From: Hesseltinella vesiculosa
Taxonomy: Eukaryota; Mucoromycota; Mucoromycetes; Mucorales; Cunninghamellaceae
Direction of reading: 5' to 3'
NCBI GenBank assembly: GCA_002104935.1
Contig: MCGT01000009.1
Span: 124,001-188,000 of the forward strand
DNA: 64,000 nt
The stretch's first letter is position 1. Every line of letters starts with the position of its first letter. Under the pieces are notes generated by a model that ran no database searches, was not told the DNA's origin, and saw only the letters and a list, made by a program, of their open reading frames with translations. This document shows, in pieces, positions 32,957 to 43,870 of the stretch. The translations under genes were made by a program, and so were the position numbers.

Positions 32957-34717
32957 ATGCTTGACGCACTCTTTGACAAAGGTGCAGTCCTCTTGGGAGG
33001 ATCAGTATCAGGTGACCAGCTAAAGCTGGTGGCATCGATTTTATCGTCTTATTTTTTTGCCGGGGTATTTTGCCAACTGCCGTCCCAACCAAGCACCAAG
33101 CATCTGTTCTCCGTGTCGGTGACTCTTTTAACGACGCTAGGGCTCTTGGAGATGTACAAAGGTTTTCTTCATATCACTGCTACTTCCCTCTTTACATACC
33201 TGTGCATGAAATACTACCGCTCCCCACAAGCTCCTTGGATTAACTTTGCTTTGGTTATGGCCAGTATGTCACTATGGTATGGGTCTGGAAATAGCAAACA
33301 GGAGAAGAGGGGAACAGCTGACACGGAGAATATCACAAACCAGAGTCGTCCATCTATCAGCGAGACTCACTTATTTTTTATGGTAGCCATATCGACAGGC
33401 AGCTAAAAGGCAACGCAGGAGACGAAACCCTGGATTACTCGGGTATGATGATGATCGCCACTATCAAGTTGACTATGTTCGGCTTCAACGTTTTGGACGG
33501 CCGGCAAAAAACTAACTTGACAGCCTACAACAAGCAAATGAAGATCGATGACTTCCCCACATTGGCACAATTTTTTGGATGGATGTATTTCTTCGGAGGA
33601 TACCTCGTTGGCCCAAGCTGTGAATATATGGATTACATCCGATTTGTCCAACTCGACGATAAGGCTCGCCGCAGCATGCCTTCAGCAATCAAACCTACAT
33701 TGGTCATCCTCAGCAAGAGCTTATTGTTCATTACCGTTTTGGTCATGTTCAGCCCCACGTACAATTTCAGTGCTCTCCTGAAATCCGAATGGAGGGACTT
33801 GCCACTGTGGCAAAAGTAAGTTACGACAGGAGCATGGATTGAATGGGCGACGGCTGATATTTCGATTGGTTAGATTGCTCTCGATTCAGCTGGTTGCCCT
33901 GGTGACTCGGTGTAAATATTATGCTGTATGGTTATTGTCGGAAGGTGCATGTGTCTTGTGTGGATTTGGCTTTAATGGTTATGAAGACGACGGCAAGCCC
34001 AGATTCGACCGCCTGACAAACATCAACGTCCTTAAATGTGAGCTCTCTCAATCTGTCAAGGAGCTAGGTGACAATTGGAACATGGCAGCCAATCGATGGC
34101 TTAAACATTATGTCTACTTGCGAGTGACCCCACCCAACAAAAAGGCCGGTGCCGCAAGCTCTCTTGTGACGTACGCTGTGTCTGCATTATGGCATGGTTT
34201 CTATCCTGGATATTATGGTAATGCTTGTAACTATGATTTGTGGAATGGAGTAGGGCTCATTTTATCCCTTTTAGTCATGTTCTTCTCCTTGGCCATGTAC
34301 CAAAACATTGGGAAGAGATTGCGCCGATGCCTACGGCCGTTGATGATGGCTGTTGATGGAAAGAGCCCAGTACCTGGGCGCAAAACCGTTTACGATACCT
34401 TGGGCGTTATCGTGACAATGTTTATTATCAACACAGTATCCACCTCGTTCGTTGGCCTTTACTTGCAACCGGTTTTACAAATCTGGAAGGACATCTATTT
34501 TATTCATTACATCCTCGCCCTTTTGACCATTGCTGTGCTACAGGTTGTGTATGGCCCTTTGATCACACTGCAAAAAAAGCGTGCAAGTGAGAGTGGCTAC
34601 ATTTCCAAGACGCCTACAGCAAAACCAAAGGCCAAAGATGACGATGTGACCGACATTGGTGGCGTGGAGCCTCCTCCAAACGACCCCATTCTAGTGAAAC
34701 AAAGGAAATCATCCTAA
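32957..34717 (+). CDS. ALE1: MBOAT lysophospholipid acyltransferase Ale1 (LPCAT/LPEAT)
   Basis: Predicted 530 aa from exons 32957-33276, 33387-33815 and 33874-34717. Multiple hydrophobic segments span the protein. The conserved MBOAT asparagine lies in D-N-W-N-M-A-A-N-R-W-L-K and the active-site histidine in S-A-L-W-H-G-F-Y-P-G-Y-Y. The motifs H-I-D-R-Q-L-K-G, G-Y-L-V-G-P-S-C-E-Y and G-F-G-F-N-G-Y are those of the Ale1/Slc4 branch. The enzyme acylates lysophospholipids in the ER (Lands cycle). The C-terminal tail is hydrophilic and lysine-rich. The first intron was placed to join C-H-I-D-R-Q, which fits the family. Confidence 0.9.
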
Positions 34718-34788
34718 CCTTGTCGACATACCACTTTATAGAAATAAACACTTGTAATATGTACCCGATGTCATGCTCATATTCAGTT

Positions 34789-34790
<2 letters not shown>

Positions 34791-34824
<34 letters not shown>
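34791..34824 (+). repeat. Poly-A tract (A34)
   Basis: Thirty-four consecutive A, directly between the ALE1 3' region and the start of R2 copy 1. It may be a mononucleotide expansion or the scar of a retro-insertion. Confidence 0.9.
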
Positions 34825-34827
<3 letters not shown>

Positions 34828-34844
34828 CTCTACTGCGTTCGATT

Positions 34845-35730
34845 CACCGGGAAGCTGCTCCACCAAATGGTCTAGTCTCTACACCGCTTTCTAGTCACCT
34901 GTCAAGGTTAAATTTTTGCCATTGTCGTTACTCATAATGTATTATTACCATGCCAAATTTGAAGTCAATCGCGCAAGATTTAAAATGCAATGCTCGCTGG
35001 TCACAGGCTTAGTTGCTCTGCCTTGCTCTATGTCTAGCTCATAATTGAGCGACCCATCAAGGCCAAAATTTTTGCCATGGTCATCACTTATCACCTACTA
35101 CCATCATACGAAATTTGAAGCCGATTGGTGGAGATCGATTTTGGCTTGCTTTCCGCTGTCAATCGCTTTTTGTTTGCTCTTCTCGTTTTTGAACGTTTTT
35201 TAAGCTGGGGGATCGGAGATTGTATATCACGACTCTGCAAACTCTGGCTGGGCAACCTTGCTCAATCGATGTGATTTTTTCACCATCATTAGGGTATGAC
35301 ATTATTAGTATTCACACAAAATTTGAATTGGATCCATCCGTTCAAACCTGATCTGCAATTGTTTTTCAATTTTTCAAAAAACCTGAGGATACCCTGGTCA
35401 TTTTTGGTCAAAAACATAGGGAGCCAAATGTGAGCCAAAATTGAATTCCCCACCGATCGTCACCAAATTTTGCATGGCGCTTGTATATGATGCAAGTCGC
35501 TCCTGGTTAATCTCCCAGGTATCCACTGTCACTTTCTGGTGAGCCACTCTTTCATAAAAAACTTGCCTCCTAGCCAAAATCTGGTTGGAGGTAAGTGACT
35601 ACAGCAATGCAGGTCAAAGACGGGCTGATCTGATTGATGTGAAATTTTGCAAGGCAGTAGTAGGCGATGGGCAGTGATGATGGGCAAAGTGGCAGTTATT
35701 TTGGATCGCAGGGTGTAGAGCTAGAGATAC
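34845..35730 (+). repeat. Dispersed non-coding repeat R2, copy 1
   Basis: About 890 bp, collinear with copy 2 at 42.26-43.14 kb. Shared blocks include GGTCATCACTTATCACCTACTACC, given here in shortened form as TCATCACTTATCACCTAC, then GGCTGGGCAACCTTGC, then TCAATCGATGTG, TTTTTCAATTTTTCAAAA and CACTTGTATATGAT-like sequence (here GCTTGTATATGAT). The first 250 bp contain an internal imperfect duplication (around 34890 and 35055). No reading frame of note. Confidence 0.82.
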
Positions 35731-35735
35731 GTCAA

Positions 35736-35796
35736 GATACACACTCACTGACAAATGGAGCCAAGATGCATTTCATGGAGTCACTGAGTGTATATC
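35736..35796. repeat. Imperfect hairpin downstream of the type IIC ATPase gene
   Basis: GATACACACTCACTGAC (35736-35752) pairs with the complement of GTCACTGAGTGTATATC (about 35780-35796) with two mismatches and a loop of about 27 nt. It lies between R2 copy 1 and the ATPase stop codon. Confidence 0.55.
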
Positions 35797-35950
35797 CATA
35801 GTGAATCCTGCTCAGCGAAGGAACACCGTTGATGAGCAGCCTTTAGATATCAGAGGTATTAAAAAATCCAAGTAACACTTTAATCATATTGATGATGGTA
35901 TGTAAGGGAAAAAAAAAACTGAAGCTGAAGCAGCACAATGTGTAGCCCGG

Positions 35951-37351
35951 TTACCATGCACAGCGCGCCAGCAGAGACCTTGGGAATGTGCGGATGAACA
36001 GCTTGCGTAATTCATCGGCAACCATGATCATCAAAGCCCATCCGAATGGGATAAACCAATACTTGACTGGAACGGGGCTTGTGCCGAGATACACATTAAA
36101 CACAGGCACATAAAGAATAATAAGAGCAATCGCCAATGCCCCGCACATGGCGCCAAAAAGATACAAATTCTTGCTCTTGCCCCATAATGGATTTGCATCT
36201 GTCAAAGACAATCGGCGCGTACGACTGCTGAGTACATTTCCCCATTGACAGATGACCAGGTTGACAAAGTAGACCGATTGTGCAGTGTTGGTCAAGGCAG
36301 TAATTTGGGCAGCAGTGTAACCCATGTACCCATCGGGGCTGTTGAATTGATCAAACGACAGGAAAACCTTGGAAGGAGGGAGGCCATTTTCAGACATGAA
36401 ATAGTAAAACATAAACATGGACGACAGCATTTCCATCAACCCAATAAAGCCATAGGCTTGAGCCAGTAATTTAAAATTGACAAGTCGGTCATGCTTGGGA
36501 CGGCGAGGAGGGCGACTCAGCAGGTCACTTTCAGGCTGTTCCATCATAATAGCCAGCGAAGGTAAGAGATCAGTCAACACACAGATCACAATCATTTGGA
36601 ACGAGGAGAGTGTTTGAGGTGAGCCAAGGAAGATATTCACCACCACGGGCCAAAGTTCACTCCAGCTTCCTGCACTGCATAATAGTAAAAAAAGAAAGTC
36701 AATGAGCAGGAGTGATTTCTTTGTGATATAGCCAAAAACTTACGGCAAGAGGTAAATGATGACTTTTTTCAAATTGTCAAATACCAAACGGCCATTCATC
36801 ACTGCGTCAATGATGCTTGAAAACTTGTCAAGAAGGATCATGTCAGCAGCTTCGATGGCAACATCGCTACCAGTGGCAATGGCAACTCCCACATCTGCCG
36901 CCTTAAGGGCAGGCGCATCATTAACACCGTCGCCAGTTACTGCCACCACATTTTCACGTTTCTGGAATTCCTTGACCACACGGAGTTTTTGATCAGGAGA
37001 AGTGCGAGCAAATACGATTTCTTGGTATTGACAGACTTGTTCCCACATGGAATCATTCAAGGTCATGATGTCTGAGCCAGACAATAGGAGAGCATGCTTG
37101 CCAGAGGTAGGGACGATAGTTGAGCTTGAATTTTTCTCTTCGTCATCGGCTGGAGCATCGTCTTGCACATACGTTGTAGGGATATACTTTTCAACCATGT
37201 TTATGTCCAAGCTGGGGTCCAGGTTTTGAATGGTGTGTGGATGGGAAGTTGTGAAGATACCAACTTGTCTAGCAATAGAAGCAGCTGTCAGAGGGAAATC
37301 TGAGCATGAAGTCACAAAGAAAAAAAAAAGTGAGATGAACGAACACAAAAA

Positions 37352-37385
<34 letters not shown>

Positions 37386-39619
37386 AAATATGACTTACCG
37401 CCAGTGACCATGTAAAAGCGAATACCAGCGGTACGACAGGACTGAACTGTGGACATTGTTTCTGGGCGAGGTGGGTCGACAATGGCTAGCAAACCAACAA
37501 TGGTAAGGTCATGATTCATTTCCGAGGCCCAAGTAGTGAATTTGCTCGAGCTGGCATTTGAATTTGAGGGTATATCTTTGTGCTTGATGATACGATAAGC
37601 CAGCATCAGCACGCGTTTACCATCGTTGGCCCACTTTTCCTGGAGACATTGTAAAGCCTCGCGTCGTTTTTCTGACAGTTCAGCAAGAGTCCCATCAGGC
37701 AAAATCACTTGTCGGCAACGACCCATAATGACATCTGGTGCACCTTTGCAGAAAAGCACCCAGTCAGTATTATCAACTTCAGAGTCAGCGTTCGGGTTCA
37801 ATACGGAGCAGAGGCCGGCCGTGACGGGTTGGTGAATCGTCATCATCCATTTGTTCTTGGAATTGAAAGGCACTTCGTACACAGGGTTGGCTTGAGAACA
37901 GATAGATTCCGAGGTCAGTCTTGGATTCACGGTTGCAGAGAATTTGAGAATAGCAGAGTCAGTGGCGTCGCCAATAGTGGCCATTTGCAAGACATCTTTC
38001 TTGTCGGCATCAGACATGTCAAACTTGGCACCATTGCAAAGCGAAGCGCCGATTTGCATTAAAGCCAGAGGACGAATGATTCCAGATTGGCTAGCGCCAT
38101 GAGCCACAAATTGATCGCGAGCCACTACTGCAGTGAATTGGTCATCAAAAATGGAGACATCAGAGACATGCATCTTGTTTTCGGTTAAAGTTCCAGTCTT
38201 GTCCGAGCACAGTATGTTTACACAGCCCAAGGTTTCCACAGTCGTCAACACTTTGCAAAGTACGTTCGCTTTTTGCATGCGGCGGGCAATCAATGTTAAA
38301 CATAAAGTGACAGCCACAGGCATGCCTACGCAAAAAAAAAAAAAAAAAAAGATCAGCTTTGCGCTCCCCTTTCCCTTGCGTCGTACCTTCAGGAACAAAA
38401 GCAACCACGACACTGATGACATCAATAAGAGCATTGGACAGAGTGAGGTAGGTGGGGTAATCCACGCGCAACCAGGCAGCCCATGTGATTATGCAGATAG
38501 CACCCACAGAGAGGGAGAGAGTAGCAATGATCAAAACAAAGCGCAGGATTTCGTGTTGCAAAATAGTACGTTCAGTGCGGTTGTCCATAGTGAAACGGGC
38601 CACTTGTCCCATCATTGTCTTGTCCCCAATAGAGATGACTATACCAATGGCACTGCCATTGATACAGTTGGTGCCCATCATAGCAAGGTTGTGTGTTTCC
38701 AATGGGTTCTCGTCCGTACATTCCACTGTACCAGGTATGGCATCGGATTCGCCCGTCAAGAAAGAGCGATCAAATCGCAAATCATCGGATGCTTGAATCA
38801 ATCGTATGTCAGCGGGAATCTTGTCGCCAATTTTGATATGTACGACATCACCAGGAAGTACCTGGATAGCTTCCAAAGTTGTTATTTTTCCATCGCGAAC
38901 CACTTTACAATTGGATGGAAGCATGTTATTGATGGAATTCATCACCTTGGATGTTGACCAATCTTGATAAGCATTGAAAATGGCTTGCAAAAAGATAACC
39001 TGCCATGATATGAGGGTCAATCAAGCTGAACAAAAAGTCAAAAAAAAAAAAAAAGCCAGCTCTTTGTACCATCATCAAAATCACTGCCAGGGCCAAGTTC
39101 AACGGACTTGGGTTTGGGTTGCCGAGGGGCTGCCAAGAGATCCTGTACATGGTGTTTGGTTAATGCATTTGATCAGTGCGGCATTTTTTCTCTGGAGACA
39201 TACCAGCAAATAATACTAGCAAACCACAGCAAACCACAAAATCCACCAAAGAAATAGCCAAAGAGTTTACGGATGATGTTGTTGGGAGGTGGTGAGATAG
39301 CGTTTTTACCATACAGTTCCAAACGCTTTTGAATCTGGTCCGTTTCGAGCCCAAGCTCAATGGAGGTTCCCAAACGCTGCGCAAGTTCTTCCACAGTCAG
39401 CTTGTGGTAGGTTATTTCAGCCAATTCATTCACCAATGCTTCTTCCTTCTTCTGGGACTTTTGCAACTTGTTTCGTAAACTCTTCTCTTGTGTAGCTTCA
39501 GAAACCGTGATGGAGAGCGTACGATAGGCAATGATATTCTCGTTGCCCTGATCACGCCTCAGAGCGTCTGTGTCTGAAAACCGAATTGATTTGCCTTTGT
39601 CCTTGGTCTTGGGAGCCAT
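35951..39619 (-). CDS. P-type cation ATPase, class IIC (Na+,K+/H+,K+-ATPase alpha-like)
   Basis: Predicted 1102 aa from exons 39619-39204, 39142-39070, 38999-38387, 38325-37399, 37299-36744 and 36674-35951. Motifs: S-F-L-T-G-E-S-D, M4 V-P-E-G-M-P-V-A-V-T-L-C-L-T, phosphorylation site C-S-D-K-T-G-T-L-T (Asp about 409), K-G-A-P-D, and [11 protein letters not shown]. The M4 and hinge sequences are closest to animal alpha subunits, not to PMA1, ENA or SERCA pumps. M5 is divergent (L-L-P-A-G-S-W-S-E-L-W-P) while M6 keeps T-D-L-L-P. Such fungal pumps probably move Na+ or K+ across the plasma membrane. No beta subunit is visible. One intron holds T29. Confidence 0.85.
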
Positions 39620-39964
39620 GGGATAATAATCAAACAGGCAAGATGATGGTTTTTTTTGTTTCTTTGGGTCGCGAGATCTAGAGAAGTCGATTAGTGCTGT
39701 TGGTTTTATAGTGATCTTGTAAATCACTCAGTGACATCACTGAGAGGTTTTTCACATCTGAGGTATTTTTTTTTGTGATTGCCCACAATCCAACTCTTTT
39801 TTTTATTTTTGCCGCAAAAATAAGGTTTATGCATTTCATACCAGTTGATTTCCCTCAGGTAAAGCTGGCTGGCTCATGTGCCATTGATGATACCAGAATT
39901 CCGTCAACATTTGGCGGCTTGTCAGGTTTTGATTAGAGTCGTGAATTGAAATTTTTGGCGCTTG
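39620..39964. promoter_or_regulatory. Promoter side of the type IIC ATPase gene
   Basis: Contains the perfect palindrome described at 39727-39744 and T-runs. No gene was recognised. Confidence 0.4.
39727..39744. promoter_or_regulatory. Perfect inverted repeat CTCAGTGA-CA-TCACTGAG
   Basis: Two 8-bp arms with a 2-nt spacer, about 110 bp upstream of the ATPase start codon. A good candidate for binding of a dimeric regulator. The core TCACTGAG recurs in the hairpin 3' of the same gene. Confidence 0.5.
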
Positions 39965-40470
39965 AAGCGGTCGGACAAACCACTAAATCAAGTGCGCGAG
40001 AAAGTTAAATCAAGCGCGTGCGAAATCATTATTAGTACAAGCTTACCAACCTTCTCCTACCTCTTCCATTCATTGTCTGAGAGGGTAGCCATTCTAATCA
40101 TAGTCATATCTCATCGCTTTGTGGCGGTATGCAAAATATGATTTGGAGCAATTTTTGCGCTGAGATTTTTTATCAGATCGCCTGGGAGTCCCCTGGCAAA
40201 AATGACCGATTTTTTATTTTTTTTAGCTGGAGAATCAGAGGTGATAAAACGAAACTGACCAAAAGTTGGCTGGGCGACCTTCACCAATCGATCCGGTGCT
40301 TTCATCACCATCATGATTCATGAATTTGCGCTCCCAGACAAAATTTCGGACCGATCTGATGACACCAAAGTGCTGCGTAGCATTTGCTTTTTTTTTTTCA
40401 AAACGAACAGAAAGGATGTGGATTCAAATTCAACGTCCGCACAGAACCCTTTGATTCGGGGCCCGTGCAG
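39965..40470 (+). repeat. Dispersed repeat R1, copy C (longest)
   Basis: It extends further left than A and B, starting near GGTCGGACAAACCACTAAATC, shortened here to GTCGGACAAACCACTAA. Shared R1 blocks follow: GAGAGGGTAGCC, AATCATAGTCAT, TTTTTTTTAGCTGGAGAATC, CCAAAAGTTGGCTGGGCG, and the tail GTGCTGCGTAGCATTTGC then poly-T, AAAACGAACAGAAA and CGCACAGAACCC. Confidence 0.8.
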
Positions 40471-40649
40471 GCAAGGCAATAGGTAATCAGTGAAAGTAGG
40501 TGCTCCCTTGGACAAACTGGAATCGCCTACCATCAAGACGTTCATGACAGTGATGCCATACTCCTCAAATCGATGTTGGAAATGGTTGGGCTTTGTCCTT
40601 TGGCCTTTGGACTTTCGATAATTTTTTAGAAGTGTGCACACGCCCAGAA

Positions 40650-40900
40650 TCGATGGGTTCTGTGCGGGCGTTGAATTTGAATCTAAATCATTTCTGTTCG
40701 TTTTGAAAAAAAAAAAAAAAAGCAAATGCTACGCAGCACTTTTTGAGTGATCGGATCGACTGACATTTTTTCTAGGTGCGCAAATGAATGGATGATGAGG
40801 ATGCTGAAAAATTCAGGTTGATTGGAGCAGGTTGCCCGGCCAGGCTTTTATGAGTTTCTTTTTGACACCTCCGACTCCTCTGTGCTGCATTTCTGACTGC
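40650..40900 (-). repeat. Dispersed repeat R1, copy D (inverted, truncated)
   Basis: Reverse orientation relative to copy C. Together they form an inverted repeat (about 40320-40465 against 40655-40800) around a 190-bp unique core. Shared tail: GGGTTCTGTGCGGGCG, TTTCTGTTCGTTTTG, poly-A, GCAAATGCTACGCAGCAC. Confidence 0.75.
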
Positions 40901-41124
40901 TAAACGTAAACATGGCACCTTTATTGACGGTAGAAATGATAATGAGTAAATTGAGACAAAGTGAGAGTAGTTAAGCAAAGCCACCTACCGAATCTGGTCG
41001 GTGTTTAACCATTGACAATTAAAAAAAGGCAGAAGGAAAACGTAGAAAAGGGGAAGGGTTGGCGGCCCAAAAAAGAGACTTGCTTTTATGACAAAAAAAA
41101 AGTGAGGTGCCAAGTGAATCATGG

Positions 41125-41130
41125 TATAAA
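41125..41130 (+). promoter_or_regulatory. TATAAA box of the acyl-CoA dehydrogenase relic
   Basis: TATAAA about 110 bp before the first recognisable coding segment, in a well-placed position for a former promoter. Confidence 0.35.
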
Positions 41131-41169
41131 TGCTTGGAGCGGGTAGCATCAGGAGATAAAACAGAACTG

Positions 41170-42110
41170 TTCGTCCAATGATTTGTATTCCAAGAATTCC
41201 TTCAAAAAGCTGGTTGTCAAGAGCATCCTTGCAAAAAAATGGCCATCTTGTTCAAGCCTCGAGCAAGTTTGCTCGTGACGAAATCATCCCTGTTGCTGCT
41301 GAGCATGATAGCACTGTAAAATATCCTACTGGTAAGTACATCCTGGTTCTCTTTTGCCTTTCATTTGCTAACTCACCTCCCCCTCTTTTTTTTTTTTTTT
41401 GGCAGAGCCGATCGCCAAGGCTTGGAAATTGGGTTTGGTCAACACCCATATTGATACAGAATATGATGGCAATGGCCAGGGTGTTCTTGATAGTACGCTT
41501 ATCTCCGAGGACTTGGCTTATGGCTGCTCTGGTATCCAAACGACCATTGAAACCAACAACCTGGCCGAAGCACCTTTGATTGTTGCTGGCAGCGAAGCTC
41601 AAAAGAAAAAGTACCTTGGACGTATGACCAAGGCTCCTCTGATGGTTTCCTATGGCGTCACTGTAAGCCAAACCGATTATCCATTCACGAGATGTGATTC
41701 ACAGTCTCTCTCCCTACGAACCTGGCGGTGGCTCGGATGTAGCTGGCTTGAAGACAACCGCTGTGAAAAAGGGCGATAAGTCGGTGCTTAACGGAAACAA
41801 GTCTTGTATCACCAACGTTGGATATGCCAACTTGTTCTTTGTGTTTGCATGCACCGACATGGAGGCTAACACTGGCATGGCTTTTACTGGGTTCATCGTC
41901 GATGCAGATACCCCTGGTGTTCACGTAAGGCGCAAGGAAATCACCGCGCTTCAGACACGCGCGGGGTCACGTTTGAAGATGTGGTTGTGCCATACGAAAA
42001 CGTGCTGGGGACACCCGGCCAAGTTTCAAGATAACCATGAATGCCTTTGACATCACCCGACCCTTGATTGGCGCTGCTGCCAATAAACCTGTTTTTCTAT
42101 TTTTTTTAGT
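41170..42110 (+). pseudogene. Medium-chain acyl-CoA dehydrogenase pseudogene (ACADM-like), truncated
   Basis: Successive segments match the family: F-A-R-D-E-I-I-P-V-A-A-E, K-L-G-L-V-N-T-H-I, D-L-A-Y-G-C-S-G-I-Q-T-T-I, Q-K-K-K-Y-L-G-R-M, P-G-G-G-S-D-V-A-G, A-F-T-G-F-I-V-D-A-D-T-P-G and S-D-T-R-G-V-T-F-E-D-V-V-V-P. Lesions: the acceptor before the P-G-G-G-S-D exon is lost (TACG instead of an AG); the frame shifts between R-R-K-E-I and S-D-T-R-G; a one-base deletion shifts the frame after T-P-G-Q; and similarity stops after D-I-T-R-P-L-I-G-A-A-A, so the C-terminal third with the catalytic Glu is gone. It is a dead copy of a mitochondrial/peroxisomal beta-oxidation gene. Confidence 0.85.
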
Positions 42111-42169
42111 TTAAAAAAACAAAACACAATTTTTGATCAACTTCGTCTCGGATAGTCTAGGATAGTCTA

Positions 42170-42258
42170 GACACACCAAGCAATTCACTTGGAATCTCTT
42201 CTATGTTTATTTTTAATGAAGAAGAAACCAAGGGAAAAATAAAAAAAGGATTAATTTC
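42170..42258 (+). repeat. Repeat R3, left half (split by R2)
   Basis: Resembles 56815-56905: CAATTCACTTGGAATCTCTTC against CAATTAGAATCTTTTC-type sequence, followed in both by GAAGAAGAAA, CTAAGGGAAAA or CCAAGGGAAAA, and an A-run ending AAGGATT. Confidence 0.55.
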
Positions 42259-42259
42259 C

Positions 42260-43135
42260 AGGGAAGCCATTCAACCTAGTTGTTCTACTCTCTACGTCAC
42301 CATCCAGTGATCAATCAAGGCTTAAATTTTAGCCACCATCAACACTTATCACCTACTACCACCATGCCAAACGTGAAGCTGATCGGAGGAACTTTTTTTT
42401 CGAGAAAAAAAAAAAAAGTAAGCAGCTCTAGCTCGTCAGTAGGCGATCCATCTAGACTAAGATTTTTACCGTGGTCATCACTTATCACCTACTACCACCA
42501 TGTCAAATTAGAAGGCTATCGGAGGAGATTGATTTTGGCTTGATTTCAGCACCTCGATTTTTGGCTGTGGAGCGCTGTTTTTCTGGTTTGTGTCGTTTTT
42601 GACGGTTTTTTGGCTGGGGGAGCGGAGAATGGAATTCGTGATTCTTCAAACTTTGGCTGGGCAACCTTGCTCAATCGATGTGGTTTTTTCAGCATCATTT
42701 AGTGTATGTCATTGTTGATATCCACACAAAAAATGAGTTGGATCTATCAATTCAATCCAGATCTATGATGGTTTTTCAATTTTTCAAAATCCCTGAGAGT
42801 CCCTTGGTCATTTTAGAACGAAAACATAGGAAGCCCGAATGTGCGCCAAAAATTAATTCTCCACTGATCGTCACCAGATTTTCAGGACACTTGTATATGA
42901 TATGGACTGTTCATGGTCAAGGTATCAGACCTCTACTATTCCTTCCTGGGGACTTACACTTACTTAAAGACAGATCTCCCCAGCCAAAGTCAGACAGGAG
43001 GGGAGAAAGTACAGAAATGTCAGCCAACGACTGGCTCGTCTGATGGAAGTCAAATTTTGCATAGCAGTAGTAGATGATAGGCAATAACGATGAGCAAAAT
43101 GTCAGGGGTGTTGGATTATAGGGTGGAGAGTTTTT
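42260..43135 (+). repeat. Dispersed non-coding repeat R2, copy 2
   Basis: Collinear with copy 1 over its whole length, including the internal duplication (42310 and 42455 regions). Key blocks: TGGTCATCACTTATCACC, TTGGCTGGGCAACCTTGC, TCAATCGATGTGG, TTTTTCAATTTTTCAAAA, ACTTGTATATGATA and GCAGTAGTAGATGATAGG. It appears to sit inside an R3 element. Confidence 0.82.
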
Positions 43136-43224
43136 AAAAAAACAAACATGGAGAAAAAAAAAGCCAGTGGGTTGCCTTAAAAAGGGCTGGTTCGGAGTGG
43201 GAAAACACAAGAAGCAATGGAAAG

Positions 43225-43370
43225 CGTAAGCAATTCGTCTAGGTGCGGGGCAAAGTGTAGTGCACTTGTCCAATTCTATAGCACAAGTCTCCACATAATA
43301 GATCTCCCTCAGCTTGCATATTTCTTTCTTCATGACGTAAGACTTATGAAAGAGACAAGCATTCTAGATC
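43225..43370 (+). repeat. Repeat R3, right half
   Basis: Matches 56910-57045: CTAGGTGCGGGG, GTGCACTTGTC, AATTCT, ACAAGTCTCC, AGATCTCCCTCAGCTTGC and CATATTTCTTTCTTC. The uninterrupted copy is inserted in the C2H2 gene relic near 57 kb. Confidence 0.65.
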
Positions 43371-43629
43371 GTGCTTAATGTAAGTATGATGAAATAAAAA
43401 AAAGTTACTTTAATAAACTGTTCACACCTGTTTATAGCTGTGAGCACTTTGAATAGGTCGATATGGGAATTGAATCTCTAGGTGATCAGGCTAGACTTGA
43501 TTCTAGTAAGAAATAATCCAGAGGCTTTATACCCTAGCCTAGGCGCATGCTACACAATGTCACGCTAGACGAGGCTCCAATTTGATGAAGAAACCCCGTC
43601 AATTGGGCGAGAATGAATAATCGCAGTGC

Positions 43630-43770
43630 TTCTAGGAGCACTGTAACCTATCAAGGCTAAGATTATTACCATGGTCACCATCCAACACCTTCTACCATCA
43701 TGTCAAGTTTGAGGCCGATCGGCGGAGATCGATTTTGGCTGTAAACCGCTTTTTTCTGGTTTCCCTCGTG
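43630..43770 (+). repeat. Dispersed repeat R2, copy 3 (5' fragment)
   Basis: Contains ATCAAGGCTAAGATTATTACC-type sequence (compare copy 2), TGAGGCCGATCGGCGGAG and GATCGATTTTGGCTG. It breaks off about 100 bp left of the large palindrome. Confidence 0.7.
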
Positions 43771-43870
43771 TATCATGCGCCTTCGCTACCATATAAAGCC
43801 TTTGTATTATTCCAGAAAAATATCATTTCATATAAGCTCTATCTAGAATGCTTGTACAGTATCATTCATG

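Noticed and set aside
40318..40725. 135-codon minus-strand frame inside the R1 inverted pair
   Set aside because: It spans the repeat tail, poly-T and unique core. The product begins with poly-Phe from the T-run and has no domain.
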